A stretch of 64,000 bases of DNA from Macrostomum hystrix. Taxonomy: Eukaryota > Platyhelminthes > Macrostomidae. Below, piece by piece: positions 10,401-20,366 of the stretch. Position 1 is the stretch's first letter; each line of letters begins with the position of its first letter. Position numbers and translations under genes: made by a program. The stretch spans positions 13,820,001 to 13,884,000 of the forward strand of contig CATNEN010000038.1 in assembly GCA_950097015.1 (NCBI GenBank), written 5' to 3'. The notes under the pieces are model-generated. The model was not told the DNA's origin, searched no databases, and worked only from the letters and a program-made list of their open reading frames with translations.

Positions 10401-11256
10401 GGACCACGCTCACGTTCCGAAGGTCGGGCTCCTGCTGATCCTGGTCGACGCCATGTCTGCCTGGCCGGAGGCCATCCGAGTGCCCGACAAGAGCGCCGCC
10501 ACCGTAAGGCGGGTCCTCCAGGAGGTCTTCGCCCGCAACGGAGTGCCGAGAACCCTGGTGAGTGACAATGCTGCAGAGTTCCATGATGAGGGGTTGGTGA
10601 GCTGGCTGCACAGAATCGGCTGCCGCGCTGTGAAAACCCCACCATATTATCCCCAGTCCAACGGCCTGGCCGAGCGAATGGTGCAGACGATCAAGGTGGC
10701 CTCGGCGGGCTGGGATCAGCAGGAGCCGTACGACGCGTTCCTGGCACGGATCCTACTGAACTACCGATGTGTACCTCACGCCGGAAGGGAGTTCAGCCCG
10801 GCGCAACTAATGGGAAGGCAGCTGCGAAACCCCATCACCATGAAGACAGCGATCCGCTCTGAGGTCTGGTACGCTGCAACGCCGAGTGCCACACCGGAGA
10901 AGGCGGAGTTCCTGGCGCAGAAAGGGTCCAACACGGCGCTGATCATGCGACAGGGTGACCGGGTCACGCTCGCCCACCTAGACCAACTGCGTCGGCACGA
11001 AGCCGGCGGCAATGGAGACGTTGCGACAGCCGCAGTCTACCACGAAGTTGCTCCGAGACCCGCCGACTTGCCTGAAGCGCGACATGAAAACATGCCTACG
11101 TCCTTGACCCAGGCAGGCGCGCCAGGGGAGACCGCAGATCCGCCGCCAGTGGCCAGTGGCAGAGTGCCGTCACCGGCCGCGACTCCCCAGAGACCGAGCT
11201 ACAACCTCCGTGTGAATCGGGGCGTGCCGCCCGATCGGTTCGAAGGGGGGAGATGA
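7405..11256 (+). CDS. Gypsy Gag-Pol polyprotein
   Basis: The frame also opens ten codons earlier inside the LTR, but ATG 7405 is the first base after it and is shared with the relic at 5251, so I take it as the start (1283 residues). Domains: gag to about residue 215; two zinc knuckles at about 222-254; aspartic protease with VDTGAD near 308; reverse transcriptase with YQDD at 573 (an unusual form of Y-x-DD); RNase H with TTDASEKA near 722; integrase with HHCC finger at about 936-974 and the catalytic triad at about D1000, D1054 and E1090 (35 residues between the last two). Gag and Pol are one frame with no shift. The stop TGA is the first three bases of the 3' LTR. Confidence 0.95.
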   Translation: MASQASELSLEDPDTAEAWLLSFAAAARTKKLKDSEEEHQITDLFLSRAGLKALRTLTLMAAPDSLETKTFAQIRDIIDATIRPKRRLTIAERVKFLSLRQDPSEGVASYYRRLRAAAASCSFEKLGSKQTCEDELITMRLVDGLASVDHKRRLLERMQGIDMLLTDVLQELEQLEQIRYYNAGTGPTVTTESSIAYAGRRAAPPQLPPDTRSLKHPTRTKCQYCGGSHQQGSCPAFGKRCTTCNKKNHYAAVCRSRTVHLETWEEDDDAAPKPDAANVFVIRPEHKERKGIFRRVKINGKELQMQVDTGADVSLIPRGHWEVLGRPALRKSKRILRQFDGSIIKILGEFTATWNDKDKFRTVDLVVTAAHKSHGLLGLDNLDWNSERQTVGGQGTAIQHLNCLKGFQARIKLIEGAKPFYCAARAVPLHLRDRVNQELKRLQAEGIIEPVTEGGSEWASPIVCVLKPNGKIRICADYKAGVNHQVCGDTYPMPTVETIFSDVAGMTDFATLDLSDAYLQIELEEKSREVTTIATPLGLFRYTRLVPGLKSASAIFQKAMETTLEEVNGKVIYQDDILLGGRSSEDLKAKVNEVIKILQAAGMNINLAKSNLGAKSVKFLGYRIGAEGISPDPGLVSKIKDISAPRDRRQLESFLGLCNFFGRFVNNYAHIVEPLNQLRKKGAEFTWTTAQEAAFHQLKKLLSSSPIIQPYDRTKETTLTTDASEKAVAAVLTQEGHPVIYFSRRLTEAEARYSNIEREALAIVWSMERSRQFLLGKRFTLRTDHRPLEFLFGARQQLPKVANARILRWAIRLMGFDFAIEYARGVDIPHADALSRLDFADVPDDPSEAAPQQHLVHWAGESVIGWTELAEETKRDRLLADITRRIAGNRWTGCSPAERQFKAIRHALTLDGSVVCYGDRPVIPASLRSRVLELVHSGAHPGATSTRALVRNSVWWPGYCDDVEGFVRACHTCAKQRQSSHSSVHQWPAESEPWGRVHMDHAHVPKVGLLLILVDAMSAWPEAIRVPDKSAATVRRVLQEVFARNGVPRTLVSDNAAEFHDEGLVSWLHRIGCRAVKTPPYYPQSNGLAERMVQTIKVASAGWDQQEPYDAFLARILLNYRCVPHAGREFSPAQLMGRQLRNPITMKTAIRSEVWYAATPSATPEKAEFLAQKGSNTALIMRQGDRVTLAHLDQLRRHEAGGNGDVATAAVYHEVAPRPADLPEARHENMPTSLTQAGAPGETADPPPVASGRVPSPAATPQRPSYNLRVNRGVPPDRFEGGR
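11242..11253 (+). promoter_or_regulatory. Polypurine tract
   Basis: Twelve purines, GAAGGGGGGAGA, abut the 3' LTR and would prime plus-strand DNA synthesis. They also encode the last codons of the polyprotein. Confidence 0.8.
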
Positions 11257-11542
11257 CGTGCCGGGGTTTGAGTCGTGAATGAACCGTGAACTGTGTTAAG
11301 CAAGTGAACTGTGGTTGATCTGCAGGCCTGCGTGCCAGCCGCACTCTGACCCAATGTACGCAGCCTGAATATTGATTATTGATGTACTCAACACCTGTTG
11401 ACTTTTAAGCCTTGTTGACTCGTCGACTTATATATAAATGCATGTGTATGGTGAAACATCGTGACAAATAAACAAAACTCGCTACTAACCCAAACCAAGC
11501 CTACGGGCAGTTTTGCCTTATATTCCTGAGCACGACTTGACA
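11254..11542 (+). repeat. 3' LTR of the gypsy element
   Basis: Direct repeat of 7116-7404 with one visible substitution, followed by the TAAAC target duplication. Confidence 0.95.
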
Positions 11543-11547
11543 TAAAC

Positions 11548-11990
11548 ATCACAGCAAAAGTCATGGTTAATACAGTTGAATACTGAGAAAAATAGAGAGA
11601 AACTTTTTTCTTGCCAAGAAAGCAAGATTTTTTGTGTTTTAATGAAGAATACTGAAGTTTTCTTGCAAGATTATCTTCTGCAGATATTTTCCTGAGATTT
11701 TCAGATAGACATTTATTGTAGAGAAAATCTTTGGATAAAAAGATGACCTCGGTCTCGTTCTCGAAAAATTCTCGATCTTAATTAAAATCTGTTTTCTATT
11801 TTTGGCGAACACGTCCATATCAAAAGCTCAGGAACGTTAGCCTTACCTGGGTCTGAAATATCTGCATTAGTTAGGAAAATATTGATATTTTTTCACTTGT
11901 TTTTATTCATACGGAACAAAAGCAACACGAAACAAAACAAAACATCTTCTTCCTGCATTTGTCCGTCGGTGTCCATGCTTTGTGTAGTCG
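11548..11990. other. AT-rich spacer, no gene seen
   Basis: No similarity or structure was recognised. Confidence 0.5.
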
Positions 11991-11995
11991 TGTGC

Positions 11996-12250
11996 TCAAG
12001 TTTTTGCTGACGTGAGAGCCGCCTTCAGAGATTTGTAGTCTGCCTTGCCTTCCTCGTCCAACGCCTGGTATACAGCGAACGCACCTCCCAAGAGAAACAG
12101 TGGGACGAAATTATAGGCTAAATCGGTCACCTTCAGTAGCCTGACAACGAGCTCAAGCTTCTGCGCCCAACGCGCAAAATCCTCCTCGCCGTCATACTGC
12201 TTGACGATGTCGCTGAATTTAGCCGCAATAGCTTGTAGTAGTGTGCTCAA
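11996..12250 (-). pseudogene. Retrotransposon gag-like fragment (84 codons)
   Basis: The 84-residue frame contains KQYDGEEDFARWAQKLELV and VPLFLLGGAFAVYQAL, a pattern common to gag or ORF1 proteins of retroelements (a helix pair, then the 'LFL-GGA-AVY-L' block). It ends soon after with no pol gene, so it is a fragment. Near-identical GTGTGCTCAAGTT words flank it at 11991 and 12243. Its parent family is uncertain. Confidence 0.5.
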
Positions 12251-12255
12251 GTTAG

Positions 12256-12393
12256 TCTGCTAAGAACCACTAAAGTATATATTTGTGGGCTGCAAGCGCT
12301 TTACATGGGTTCCTACGCTAACATTCAGGGATTGTATAATTCTTGAACGCTTACGAGTGCGTCAATGGAAAAAGCACAAGTGCGCGAAGCGCA
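12256..12393 (+). repeat. Left terminal inverted repeat of the LINE-carrying element
   Basis: Starts TCTGCTAAGAACC and ends with GTGCGCGAAGCGCA. Its reverse complement is at 14412-14549. Confidence 0.9.
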
Positions 12394-14174
12394 AGTTTGT
12401 ATGGCTGCTCTGCAGCCCTGACCCGGACTCGGTCCAAAAAATCGGCTACGCTGACGACGTCACCGCCACCGTGGCCGGACCGTCTCCCCCGTTCTTAAGA
12501 GACCTTTTGCAAGCTTTCATCCACCGTGCCGAGCGCTGGGCTGATGGCTGCGGCCTCAAACTCTCTGAGTCCAAGACCGTCGCCATTATGTTCACCAGCA
12601 AACGAAACTGGAGGATTGAGCCCCTCCTTCTCTATGACAAACCCATCGCCATGGAGAAGCAAACCAGATGCTTGGGTGTCATCCTCGACCACAGGTTGAG
12701 CTGGACACCTCACGTCAAATCCAAAACCCGCAAGGCTCTTGCGACGCTCGCGCAGATCCGCAGAGCCTTCGGTGCCACCTGGGGCCTCACCCCCCGCCGT
12801 CTCTGGTGGATTTACACTACCATCGTAAGACCGGCCATCTCTTTTGCCGGCTTCATCTGGAATAGTGCCCTGGAGACCAAAGGGGTTCTGGAGGCCCTAA
12901 ACAAGGTGCAGGGCCGCGCTTGTCGAGCCATCATGAGTGCGGCACCCTTCACTCCCTTCGCTGGCATGAATGCCTTCCTGGACCTTCCCCCTTTAGATCT
13001 TTTTATCAAGGGGGAAGCGATAAAGACGGCTCGTCGTCTTCTGGACGCGGGCATCTCCATCCGGAAGCAACTTGCCTTCATTAAGCGGAACCTCCAGCCC
13101 CATGGCGACCTCAGCCTACGGGACCTGGACGCAGCAGGAGGTCTCAAAATTCTCTCAGACGGAATCCCGTCGACGCTGTGCCCACCGCAAAAATTCAAAA
13201 CCAGCATTCCGCCTCGACAGGAAGTACGTGACCACGGCCAACCCCGTGAAATTCACTGCTTCACCGACGGATCGCAAATCAACTCGATCTCTGGTTTCGG
13301 CTACTGCATTATGTCCGGAGGGAAAACTTTGGCGACCTTCTCCCAGCACACCGGCATAAACTCTACCGTCTTCCAGAACGAAGTTCTCGCCATCAGCTCC
13401 TGCGCCCTGGAGCTGATCAACCAAAACGTCCACGGAGCGGAAATCTTCCTCCACTCGGACAGCCAGGCGGCAATCCATTCCCTTGGACGCACGCACACCT
13501 GCTCGCGCACAGTCCTCGACTGCGTCGCGCAACTCAACCGCTTAGGGACCCAAAACAAGGTGTCCCTAAGGTGGATTCCAGGGCACTCTGGCCACCCTGG
13601 TAACGAATTGGCCGACAGCCTCGCCAAGGCCGGTTCGACGGGTTCGCTTTTTGGCCCCGTGCCTGCGGTCTCCACCCCTACCGCCGTCGTCAACACTCGG
13701 ATTAACCAGTGGGTGGCCTCAAAGCACAAGGACAGATGGATTAATACCGCCGATTGTCGGCAGTCTCGCGCTGCTGTCCCTTGTCCCTCCACTGCCCTTC
13801 GCAAAGCCTTGCTTGGACTGAACCGCAAGGACATCAGGGCAGTCACCATGGCCCTCTCTGGCCATGGCTGTTTCGCCAGGCACCGCTTCCTGCAAGGCAA
13901 AATCCGCAGTGAGGAATGCCCCTTCTGCCTCTCCTATGTCGAGGATGCAGAGCATTTTATTTGCGACTGCCCCGCCTTCACCCAGGAAAGGCTCACCTAT
14001 CTCGGCCCAAACCCGGATCTCCCCGACGTTTTCAGGCCTGAGAACATCTGCCAGCTCATCCGATACCTGAGGGCCACAGGGCGAGCAACCCTCCACCTCC
14101 TGGACTCTCCGGAGGAGGACCGCGCTGCGGACGCCGGCACCACCGGATCCCCCTGCGCGACACCGCAGCTTTAG
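12285..14174 (+). CDS. LINE (I/Jockey-like) RT C-terminus, RNase H and CCHC, 5' truncated
   Basis: The open frame is 629 codons. About the first 37 codons come from the inverted repeat and are not LINE. From about 12396 the RT domain is joined in its catalytic part: GYADDVT near 12444 is the YxDD motif, followed by LKLSESKT and [14 protein letters not shown]. An RNase HI domain follows with FTDGSQ (about 13262), NEVLA (13378), HSDSQAA (13454) and [15 protein letters not shown] (about 13573), carrying the four acidic residues and the His. A Cys-rich CPFC...H...C motif lies at about 13918-13970. Endonuclease and ORF1 are missing, so it cannot move by itself. RNase H plus CCHC suggests an I-group LINE. 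Decayed relatives lie at 29200-30540 on the minus strand. Confidence 0.8.
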   Translation: MGCKRFTWVPTLTFRDCIILERLRVRQWKKHKCAKRKFVWLLCSPDPDSVQKIGYADDVTATVAGPSPPFLRDLLQAFIHRAERWADGCGLKLSESKTVAIMFTSKRNWRIEPLLLYDKPIAMEKQTRCLGVILDHRLSWTPHVKSKTRKALATLAQIRRAFGATWGLTPRRLWWIYTTIVRPAISFAGFIWNSALETKGVLEALNKVQGRACRAIMSAAPFTPFAGMNAFLDLPPLDLFIKGEAIKTARRLLDAGISIRKQLAFIKRNLQPHGDLSLRDLDAAGGLKILSDGIPSTLCPPQKFKTSIPPRQEVRDHGQPREIHCFTDGSQINSISGFGYCIMSGGKTLATFSQHTGINSTVFQNEVLAISSCALELINQNVHGAEIFLHSDSQAAIHSLGRTHTCSRTVLDCVAQLNRLGTQNKVSLRWIPGHSGHPGNELADSLAKAGSTGSLFGPVPAVSTPTAVVNTRINQWVASKHKDRWINTADCRQSRAAVPCPSTALRKALLGLNRKDIRAVTMALSGHGCFARHRFLQGKIRSEECPFCLSYVEDAEHFICDCPAFTQERLTYLGPNPDLPDVFRPENICQLIRYLRATGRATLHLLDSPEEDRAADAGTTGSPCATPQL

Positions 14175-14375
14175 TTGCCCGTGGTCGCCAGGGGTTAGCG
14201 GAATGGGCGACAACGCCTCCCTGCTGCATCCGGAAGATGCCCCCTGCAGCTAAGTCAAGTAAGTCAATGTTCCCAGTCTAATTTCTTGCGTGCAGGAATG
14301 TTCCTCCCCGCACACTTTATTCTTAATATGAATTTTGTCTATGGTTAGAATGGCTCTAATAAGAATGAAATTCAT

Positions 14376-14460
14376 GAACGCTTACTCGTGCGTCTATGGC
14401 CAAAGCACTCGTGCGCTTCGCGCACTTGTGCTTTTTCCATTGACGCACTCGTAAGCGTTC
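14376..14460. repeat. 85-bp imperfect palindrome (hairpin) at the inner end of the right TIR
   Basis: Two arms of about 41 bp pair around CACTCGTGCGC-TTC-GCGCAC. The left arm carries GTCTATGG (14392-14399). The same core recurs at 18829-18937 and in the Crypton right ends. Confidence 0.8.
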
Positions 14461-14549
14461 AAGAATTATACAATCCCTGAATGTTAGCGTAGGAACCCAT
14501 GTAAAGCGCTTGCAGCCCACAAATATATACTTTAGTGGTTCTTAGCAGA
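14412..14549 (-). repeat. Right terminal inverted repeat of the LINE-carrying element
   Basis: Reverse complement of 12256-12393, ending CTTAGCAGA. Confidence 0.9.
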
Positions 14550-14706
14550 ACCTTAGTTTTTAGTGGCTTGACCTTAGTTTTTTGCGTATCGCTCCCCTGT
14601 CTACCCCGCTCGCCCAGGTAGCTGCCCTGATTATTTTAGCATCGTCTGCCCCGTGCCAGGGCACATCTCGGCGCTGCTGAGCTTCGCTCGTGTCTTTTGT
14701 TTAGAA

Positions 14707-14740
14707 GGTCTCTTACTGCGAAGACTCAAATTATTGCATG
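14707..14740 (+). ncRNA. Spliced-leader-like sequence (SL RNA pseudogene or copied SL exon)
   Basis: GGTCTCTTACTGCGAAGACT and the following CAAATTATTGCATG match the Macrostomum lignano spliced leader as I recall it, with about one substitution. In a real SL RNA gene a GT donor, stem-loops and an Sm site (AATTTTGG-like) should follow. Here TAAAAC follows and I see no Sm site. It is therefore more likely a pseudogene, or the 5' end of a reverse-transcribed trans-spliced mRNA. The match is from memory, not a search. Confidence 0.5.
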
Positions 14741-16148
14741 TAAAACAAAATCAAATATTCGTCAAAGCAGCTACCCGCGTCTACACCCTGCGTCCCGAAT
14801 GGTAAACGCTGCTTTCGTGAACGTCCATCCTTTCGAAGTGCCATATCCGCATTGTACGATCTTAGCCTGTGTTGCGGTTCTAGACTCCATTAACTAAAAC
14901 CTAAAGAAGCCATGGCCCTGGTTGCTTAAACTGTAATTTATTTTAGGCCTATGAAAATAGTTACTTATAAAATCAGTTCCTTTTTAACCAACAGAGCTTC
15001 CCGTGATTATGGCGATGTACCTGTCTCGCATGTACCGATCAGAAAAGAGAGATTTGGGGAGAAGCATTCTGTCAAACTGCGAGAAATTATTCTAGCAGTT
15101 AGTGTTGATTCATACGCAGCTGAGAGTGCTTACGTCGCAACCAATTAAGCAGTTAGACTATAGTAGCTATTTTCCTAATGAAAGCAGAAAGAAGGAAATA
15201 ATTACTCATTGTACAGAAGCGTCTACTGCGCTTCAGAGCCCATTGTACTGCCTAGCTTCCCTCGAGACAATTCAGTAGTTAAGTCTGCCATTCAGTGGCA
15301 CTAAAATATTTCTAGTAAACCCTTGTGCATGGGCATTTGACTCAAAACTGCCTTTGAGTTCAATTCAGTACTGAACATCTCAAGCTTGAACTGAAGTAAT
15401 TCTTATCGTGCGCCTTTGGTCTCCAAGAAAATATTCTGAAAATCTTATAAGCCTTGCTACTACTTCTCAGGGTTTGTCTTCACATTTGCCAGCAACTGCG
15501 CAACTGCACACCTGCAAAAAGAAAACTCATTAAAGTAAAGAAACTATTTCATATTCTGCTATTGTTTGCTGCAGTACTAATTACGCGGAGTCATGGGAGC
15601 AAAATACGGAATAATTCAAGCATATTTTCGTCTGTTATCTGAATCAGTGAAAAATACATTTGTGAACGCTTTGGCAGTATTTTGCTTTATAAAAGAGAAG
15701 AGAGTGTTAATCATCAGAGTGGTTATCATTAATCGTTATCACTGTTCTCGTAGTTTGGAGTGCAGAGTCCTATCTAAAAATATAAATACTGTGCCTCGTA
15801 CAACAAGCGATACTGAAGCAATTGAAAATCAGCACCCATTATGTGTGTACGCATAATAATGTCTTGTAGTAATAGCAAAATACGAGAAAAATTGTCAACC
15901 CTTATTTAAAGCAGCTGGCCTGCTTTTCAAATCAAACTAATATGTTTGTCTAGTTAGCTACCCGGCTGCCCATTTCTGAATATGCGGCTCAAAGGATGGG
16001 ACTTGGTTCTAGTAATTAGTGGCACGAAAAAATCCCTATGCATTTCATGTAGGTGGTGTAGTCGTGTATGTCTATGTTGGAGGCAGAGACCAGTTGGCAG
16101 AGGGCATCAGTGGTAACAGAGTTTTTATTAGGCAATGACGCACGCACG
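14741..16148. other. AT-rich intergenic DNA, no gene seen
   Basis: Several ORFs of 60-90 codons occur (for example 14951-15148 and 15593-15856), but none shows a recognisable domain, and codon use looks random. It includes the 3' flank of the minus-strand glycosyltransferase. Confidence 0.5.
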
Positions 16149-17374
16149 CTAATAAAAATTGTTTGCCATAAGAATGTTTGGCACAGCTCTCCGAATATCC
16201 ACAGTTTTGTCGAAAAACACTGGCGAACCTCTAGGATCATAGGATGTTCGTGTCTTCTTCGTGTCGTGAAGGGCGTATGAAATGTCTCCTTTATCTGTGA
16301 TTGGGTCCAGGTTGTACACATCGCTGCAATACTCTTGTAGTGGCATAGGCGAGAACATTGTAGGCTTAATGTGCAGCTTGCACAAGTGATTCAGGTGGTT
16401 AATCCAAAATTTTTTGTATGAGGTCGTGCTGCCCCAGAAGCTGTTGTTTGCGAAGGCGTCGAACGCTCGCGAGGGCGGCACAAGCACAATTCCGCCCGGA
16501 TCGGTTGTGGCACGAAACTCTGCCGCGTACTGATTCACCATTGTGGTGAGCCCCAGTGGACCAGCGAACAAAAAAATGTCTTGAGTCGGATTGGCTGCCA
16601 GCTTCAGGATGCAGTAGGAGAAGAAGGGGTGCTGCGGCTCCGAAATCATGAACGCCGGGTTGGCAAGCCGATCCGGGGGCCACTTCAGGCCGAAGTAGAA
16701 CATCGCGATGGCCTCCGCTGTGATTGGCACGGTGGCAGGGTACTTGAGAAACCAGTCCAGGGGGCGCACCAAGACATAGTCCAGGTCCGCGTACACTCCT
16801 CCGAACTGAAAGATCGGAGTATCTGCTATTTTCAGCTGGCAATTCTTCGTTGTGGATTGAGTACTGATTTTCTGGGACTCACGTGGTGCAGTATCAGGTA
16901 GCGAATCATGTCCACTCGCATGATGTGATGCTTGAGCGACCGGAATCTCTGCAGCACACCTGGATAGTACTTCGCAACGAAGCCCTCCAGATCTTGGTCG
17001 CGCCACAGGACATAGGTCCAGTCGGGATGAATTTTCAGCCACGAATTCAGCTGCTTGGCGAAGTAGGTCGACACACGTTCAGATTTCCACAGAATGTGCC
17101 GAATCTTGGGAACGCGTTCGGTTCTGTCGATGGCGGACTCAAAGGCTGCGTGGCACTTGCGGTCGTGGCAGACGCTGCCGAACTCTGTCGCAACGTGAAG
17201 TAACTTTGAGTAATCTGAGTTCGACAAGTTTTTGAATCGGCAGGGTATAATTCGTGTTCCATCGCTTAACAAGCGTGCTGATGTTGACAGTACTTTTAGT
17301 TGAATTACGAGCCACGTGAATGACAGCAACAAGAGCAACAATAAGCAGAGAAACCGCCTGATCCTTGTGCTCAT
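16149..17374 (-). CDS. GT32-type (DXD) type II membrane glycosyltransferase, second locus
   Basis: Two exons on the minus strand, 17374-16883 and 16805-16149, with a 77-bp intron (GTGAGT donor, TTTCAG acceptor) at the same position and phase as in the gene at 2721-4007; the product is 382 residues. Residues about 6-27 are a Leu-rich membrane segment. The same blocks follow: IRHILWKSERV, HPDWTYVLWRD, MRVDMIRYLILHH, FGGVYADLDYVLVRPLDW with the DLD metal motif, and the C-terminal YALHDTKKTRTSYDP. It is clearly a paralogue of the first locus, in opposite orientation, with many substitutions, hence an older duplication. The substrate is unknown; Golgi location is inferred from the membrane anchor. 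A CCACCAG acceptor-like site lies about ten bases before the ATG. Confidence 0.87.
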
Positions 17375-17579
17375 GCCTCTGTCCTGGTGGAAGATGTGAA
17401 AGGTGTTTTATCAGTCACGAACTTTTAACAATATAAAGACCACGCGATTTCCCATTGAGGAAAACCACGGGAGGTATTTCAAACACCCACTGCCTATTTC
17501 ACGATAGCTCCCAAACCGAATGACAAATTTTCGTCAAAGTCCACCATATGGATCAAAATTTTTCGCCCATTACGATGAG

Positions 17580-17621
17580 GGACCGGAATCTCTGCAGTAC
17601 AACTGGATAGTACTTCGCAAC
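17580..17621 (-). pseudogene. Fragment of GT32 exon 1
   Basis: About 42 bp repeat 16938-16979 with a few changes (the stretch encoding VAKYYPGVLQRFRSL; the Gly reads Val here). The rest of the exon is not recognisable, so it is a small relic of another glycosyltransferase copy. Confidence 0.6.
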
Positions 17622-18828
17622 CTCTCCGACCTGTCCGATTCTACGACTCTCGAAGCCTTCCGATGTCTGCATCGTCAAGATATTCATCGATTCTTGTCAA
17701 AGACCCTGTGATGACATTGGTCTTAGACAAACCTCTAAGGCGAATCCAAAATTCTGAGTATCCTCAAAAATAGCCCATATGGATATATGATGAATTTTTG
17801 GAGCAGAAAAAATATGCATGAATGGTGTTTCGTTTGTTTGTTTAAAACAAGCGTTTGTTTAGAACCGTTGAACCGTTTCTCGTCGAGAACCGTTGAACAT
17901 CACGACGATGCCGATGTTTTGTGATTCATGGAAGTTTTCATCGGATACAGGGTATTGGAATACATTGTGGTATTCCAATTCTTAAGCCTCAAGCATCGAA
18001 ACTTTGAGAAGGCCTTAGTAACAATTTTCCTGACGGGTTGTCTGTAAAGGTGAGGGAGCTGTCCGATCGCTTGGCTTTGAGTAATCAGAAACATCGAAAT
18101 AATTCAGCAAACTTTTCACTTACCGCGATAAGAATAGAACAAAAAATGAATTCTTTCTGGTCCTCGATCTCTTCTCTTCTAAAGCTGCATGCTATTTAGG
18201 CTGGCCTCAGGTTGAGAACAATCAAGTTGTGAACCAACTCGATGCATTTTAATTCTAGAAAGGCAACCTGGAGAGAAGAGATTGGATGCAGTAGCCTTTA
18301 GTTTATTGAGATGCAGCAGCATCGGCAACAATTCCATACTCTTTTGTTTTATTTTGCTTACTCTTTTAGGGTTGAGTGTAATTAGAGAGATAGAGAGACT
18401 GCGTACAAAAATAGCAGTTTTAAGAAACATGGACAGCAGCTGCTTTTAACACGTACCATGGTGTGTCTATTGCTCAGGCTCATATTATCTACGCTCATAT
18501 TATTACAGATTTTCCCATTCAGTTTTAACACACACGATATTCAATTTAAATAACTCAATATTTATAATCGACTGTATATTTTAAGACCAGCATTTTAATA
18601 TTTTAAAAATTAGACAAACCTGCAGATATTCGATTTAAAAAGTGATTAACTCTGTTTCGACACTTCATCGTCTTGTACTTTTGTGTCTGTTGTAAAAATG
18701 TCTAGCTCTGACGCAAAACTCACTTTAAAGATCACTTCAAATTAGACAGCCACCATTATTTTTAGACAAGCTTAACTTTAAATCTCTCTGCTTATATGCA
18801 GGTGGCATTAAAACGATTGCAATGGTAG
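17622..18828. other. AT-rich intergenic DNA, no gene seen
   Basis: Only short chance ORFs (for example 17900-18094 and 18179-18430 on the minus strand). No structure or family was recognised. Confidence 0.5.
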
Positions 18829-18937
18829 ATTATATAGTACGAGTTATGTTACGGAGTTAAATAATGGCAATAACACGAGTGCGCGAAGCGCACGAGTGTC
18901 TATGGCCATTATTTAACGCTGTAACATACTATATAAT
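18829..18937. repeat. 109-bp imperfect palindrome with GAGTGCGC core
   Basis: Arms of about 50 bp, ATTATATAGTA...GAGTGCGC and its inverse, pair around GAA. GTCTATGG lies at 18898-18905. It may mark the left end of the Crypton at 19253 or a separate MITE. Confidence 0.75.
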
Positions 18938-19252
18938 TGAATTGTATATATAGCATACCAGTAGCCAATTATAATAATTTATTTGAGTTAAGCAATGACA
19001 AAATTTGACAAATGACAACAAAATTTGTCATTGCTTAACTCTGCCTACTAGATCTGTCATTACTTAATGCTACTAAAATTAGGCAACCAATCGACCATAG
19101 ACAAACTTTCAGGCTTTGCTGCAGTGGGCCATAGACAAAGATTTAGGCCTTGACGCGACTGAAAAGTGCCATTCCAGCATCTGTTAAAAAAGCGATAGAC
19201 AGGAAAGAAAATTTACAGCCGCAAAATATCAATTTCACTTAGTCAAGATCTT

Positions 19253-20366
19253 ATGGCTACACATCATTTTATTAATTGGAGGAACTTGCCGGTGGATTCA
19301 CTTGACGGAGTGACGCACGATGAGCTTCAATTTTTTAGTTCACTTTCCGCTGCTGACTGGAGTGCTGATGACGAACTGCGAAACTTTATCGATGCATTGA
19401 CCAGTTCGGACGAAGGTTTTACGACTGGAGACAACCTTCCTGAATTACCTGAACTAACAGCTGGTTTCGGTGACATTGATTTAGATGCCGTTGAATTGTC
19501 GTCTCTTCCTCGAAGCTCGAGAGAACAAATGAACAAGGCTGGCGAAGCATTTATGAAATTTTTGGAGACGCGATCCATTCAAAGCCCCCAAGAGATGCCA
19601 GTGGCAATGCAGAACGAATATCTGCGCTTTTTCTACTATACACTTAAGAAGACTGATGGTAGTTTGTATGCCCCCTCTAGCTTGGTATGCTGGAGGGCTG
19701 GGATCCAAAGGTACTTCAGCATGATCCTAAAGCGTCCGCTTAATATCGTGTCTGGAGAAGACTTCGTTAGCTCAAATCGGATGTTGCGTGTTAAGGTACG
19801 CGAATTTCATAATTCAGGTGGAACAACTAAGCAGTTTCTACCGATCGAGGAAGCAGATCTGGAAAAAGTCAAGGCATACTTTGATAGAACCACAGCCGAA
19901 CGCTTACAGAACGAGGTGGTATTCACCATTCTCTATATTCTTGGGGAAAGAGGACAAGAACACCTTAAGCATTTGAAACAGCAGGGAGCTTTGGTTGCTG
20001 GTATCGACTCCGACGGACATGAGTACTATGAACTACCACCACTTCCAACTAAGAACCAATCGAGTGACCCAGCCAAGTGTAAAGACGACAGAACGAAGCA
20101 GGCGCGCATCTATGGAGAGCATCGTGAACTGATTGCTCTGTATGAGAGGTCTTTACCTACAGGGGTGAAAAACGGCAGCTTTTTTCCGAAGCCTCTTTTG
20201 AACGATTCAGAAGGCAGGCCCCGTTTTTCTACGAATCAGGTGCGCGGAGTCAACTGGCTGGCGAATTTTATGCAGAGGGTGAGTCGTCTATGCAACTTGA
20301 GTAAAGTGTATAGTAATCACTGCATTCGCGTTACAAGGATCGCTGACTTGCGCGATAATGGTCATT
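19253..20366 (+). pseudogene. Crypton-1 tyrosine recombinase, 5' part (split by insertion)
   Basis: About 371 codons from ATG 19253 up to the insertion at 20367. A DNA-binding and 'DUF3504'-like region contains LYAPSSLVCWRAGIQRYF. The catalytic domain has LGERGQEHLKHL (first Arg) and YSNHCIRVTRI, which supplies the H-x-x-R pair. After DNGH the frame runs into foreign DNA. The missing end, with the Tyr, continues in frame at 24676. Domain order fits Cryptons, DNA transposons mobilised by a tyrosine recombinase, and the domesticated ZMYM/KCTD1/QRICH1 relatives. It was intact before the insertion, so far as I can see. Confidence 0.8.

Larger units (their letters stand above)
7116..11542 (+). mobile_element. 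Complete, recently inserted Ty3/gypsy LTR retrotransposon
   Basis: Two 289-bp LTRs (7116-7404 and 11254-11542) start TG and end CA and differ, by eye, at a single base (G/A near 7160/11298). The 5-bp target duplication TAAAC occurs at 7111-7115 and 11543-11547. Between the LTRs is one unbroken gag-pol frame. Near-identical LTRs and an intact ORF indicate a very young and possibly active copy. Knuckle sequences of the CPAFGKRC type suggest a Mag/SURL-like lineage, which is inference. Confidence 0.95.
12256..14549. mobile_element. TIR-bounded element carrying a LINE fragment
   Basis: 12256-12393 and 14412-14549 are inverted copies of about 138 bp, almost perfect. They enclose a 5'-truncated LINE RT/RNase H gene that runs into the left repeat in frame. 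Inverted repeats are foreign to LINEs, so this looks like a LINE fragment captured by, or inserted in, a DNA-transposon-like unit. I could not make out a target duplication with certainty. Confidence 0.7.

Noticed and set aside
7380-11344. Several antisense and alternative-frame ORFs of 60-170 codons within the gypsy gene
   Set aside because: They are shadows of the GC-rich gag-pol frame and show no domains.
12285-12395. The first codons of the LINE ORF as a native N-terminus
   Set aside because: They are encoded by the terminal inverted repeat and are found inverted at the other end.
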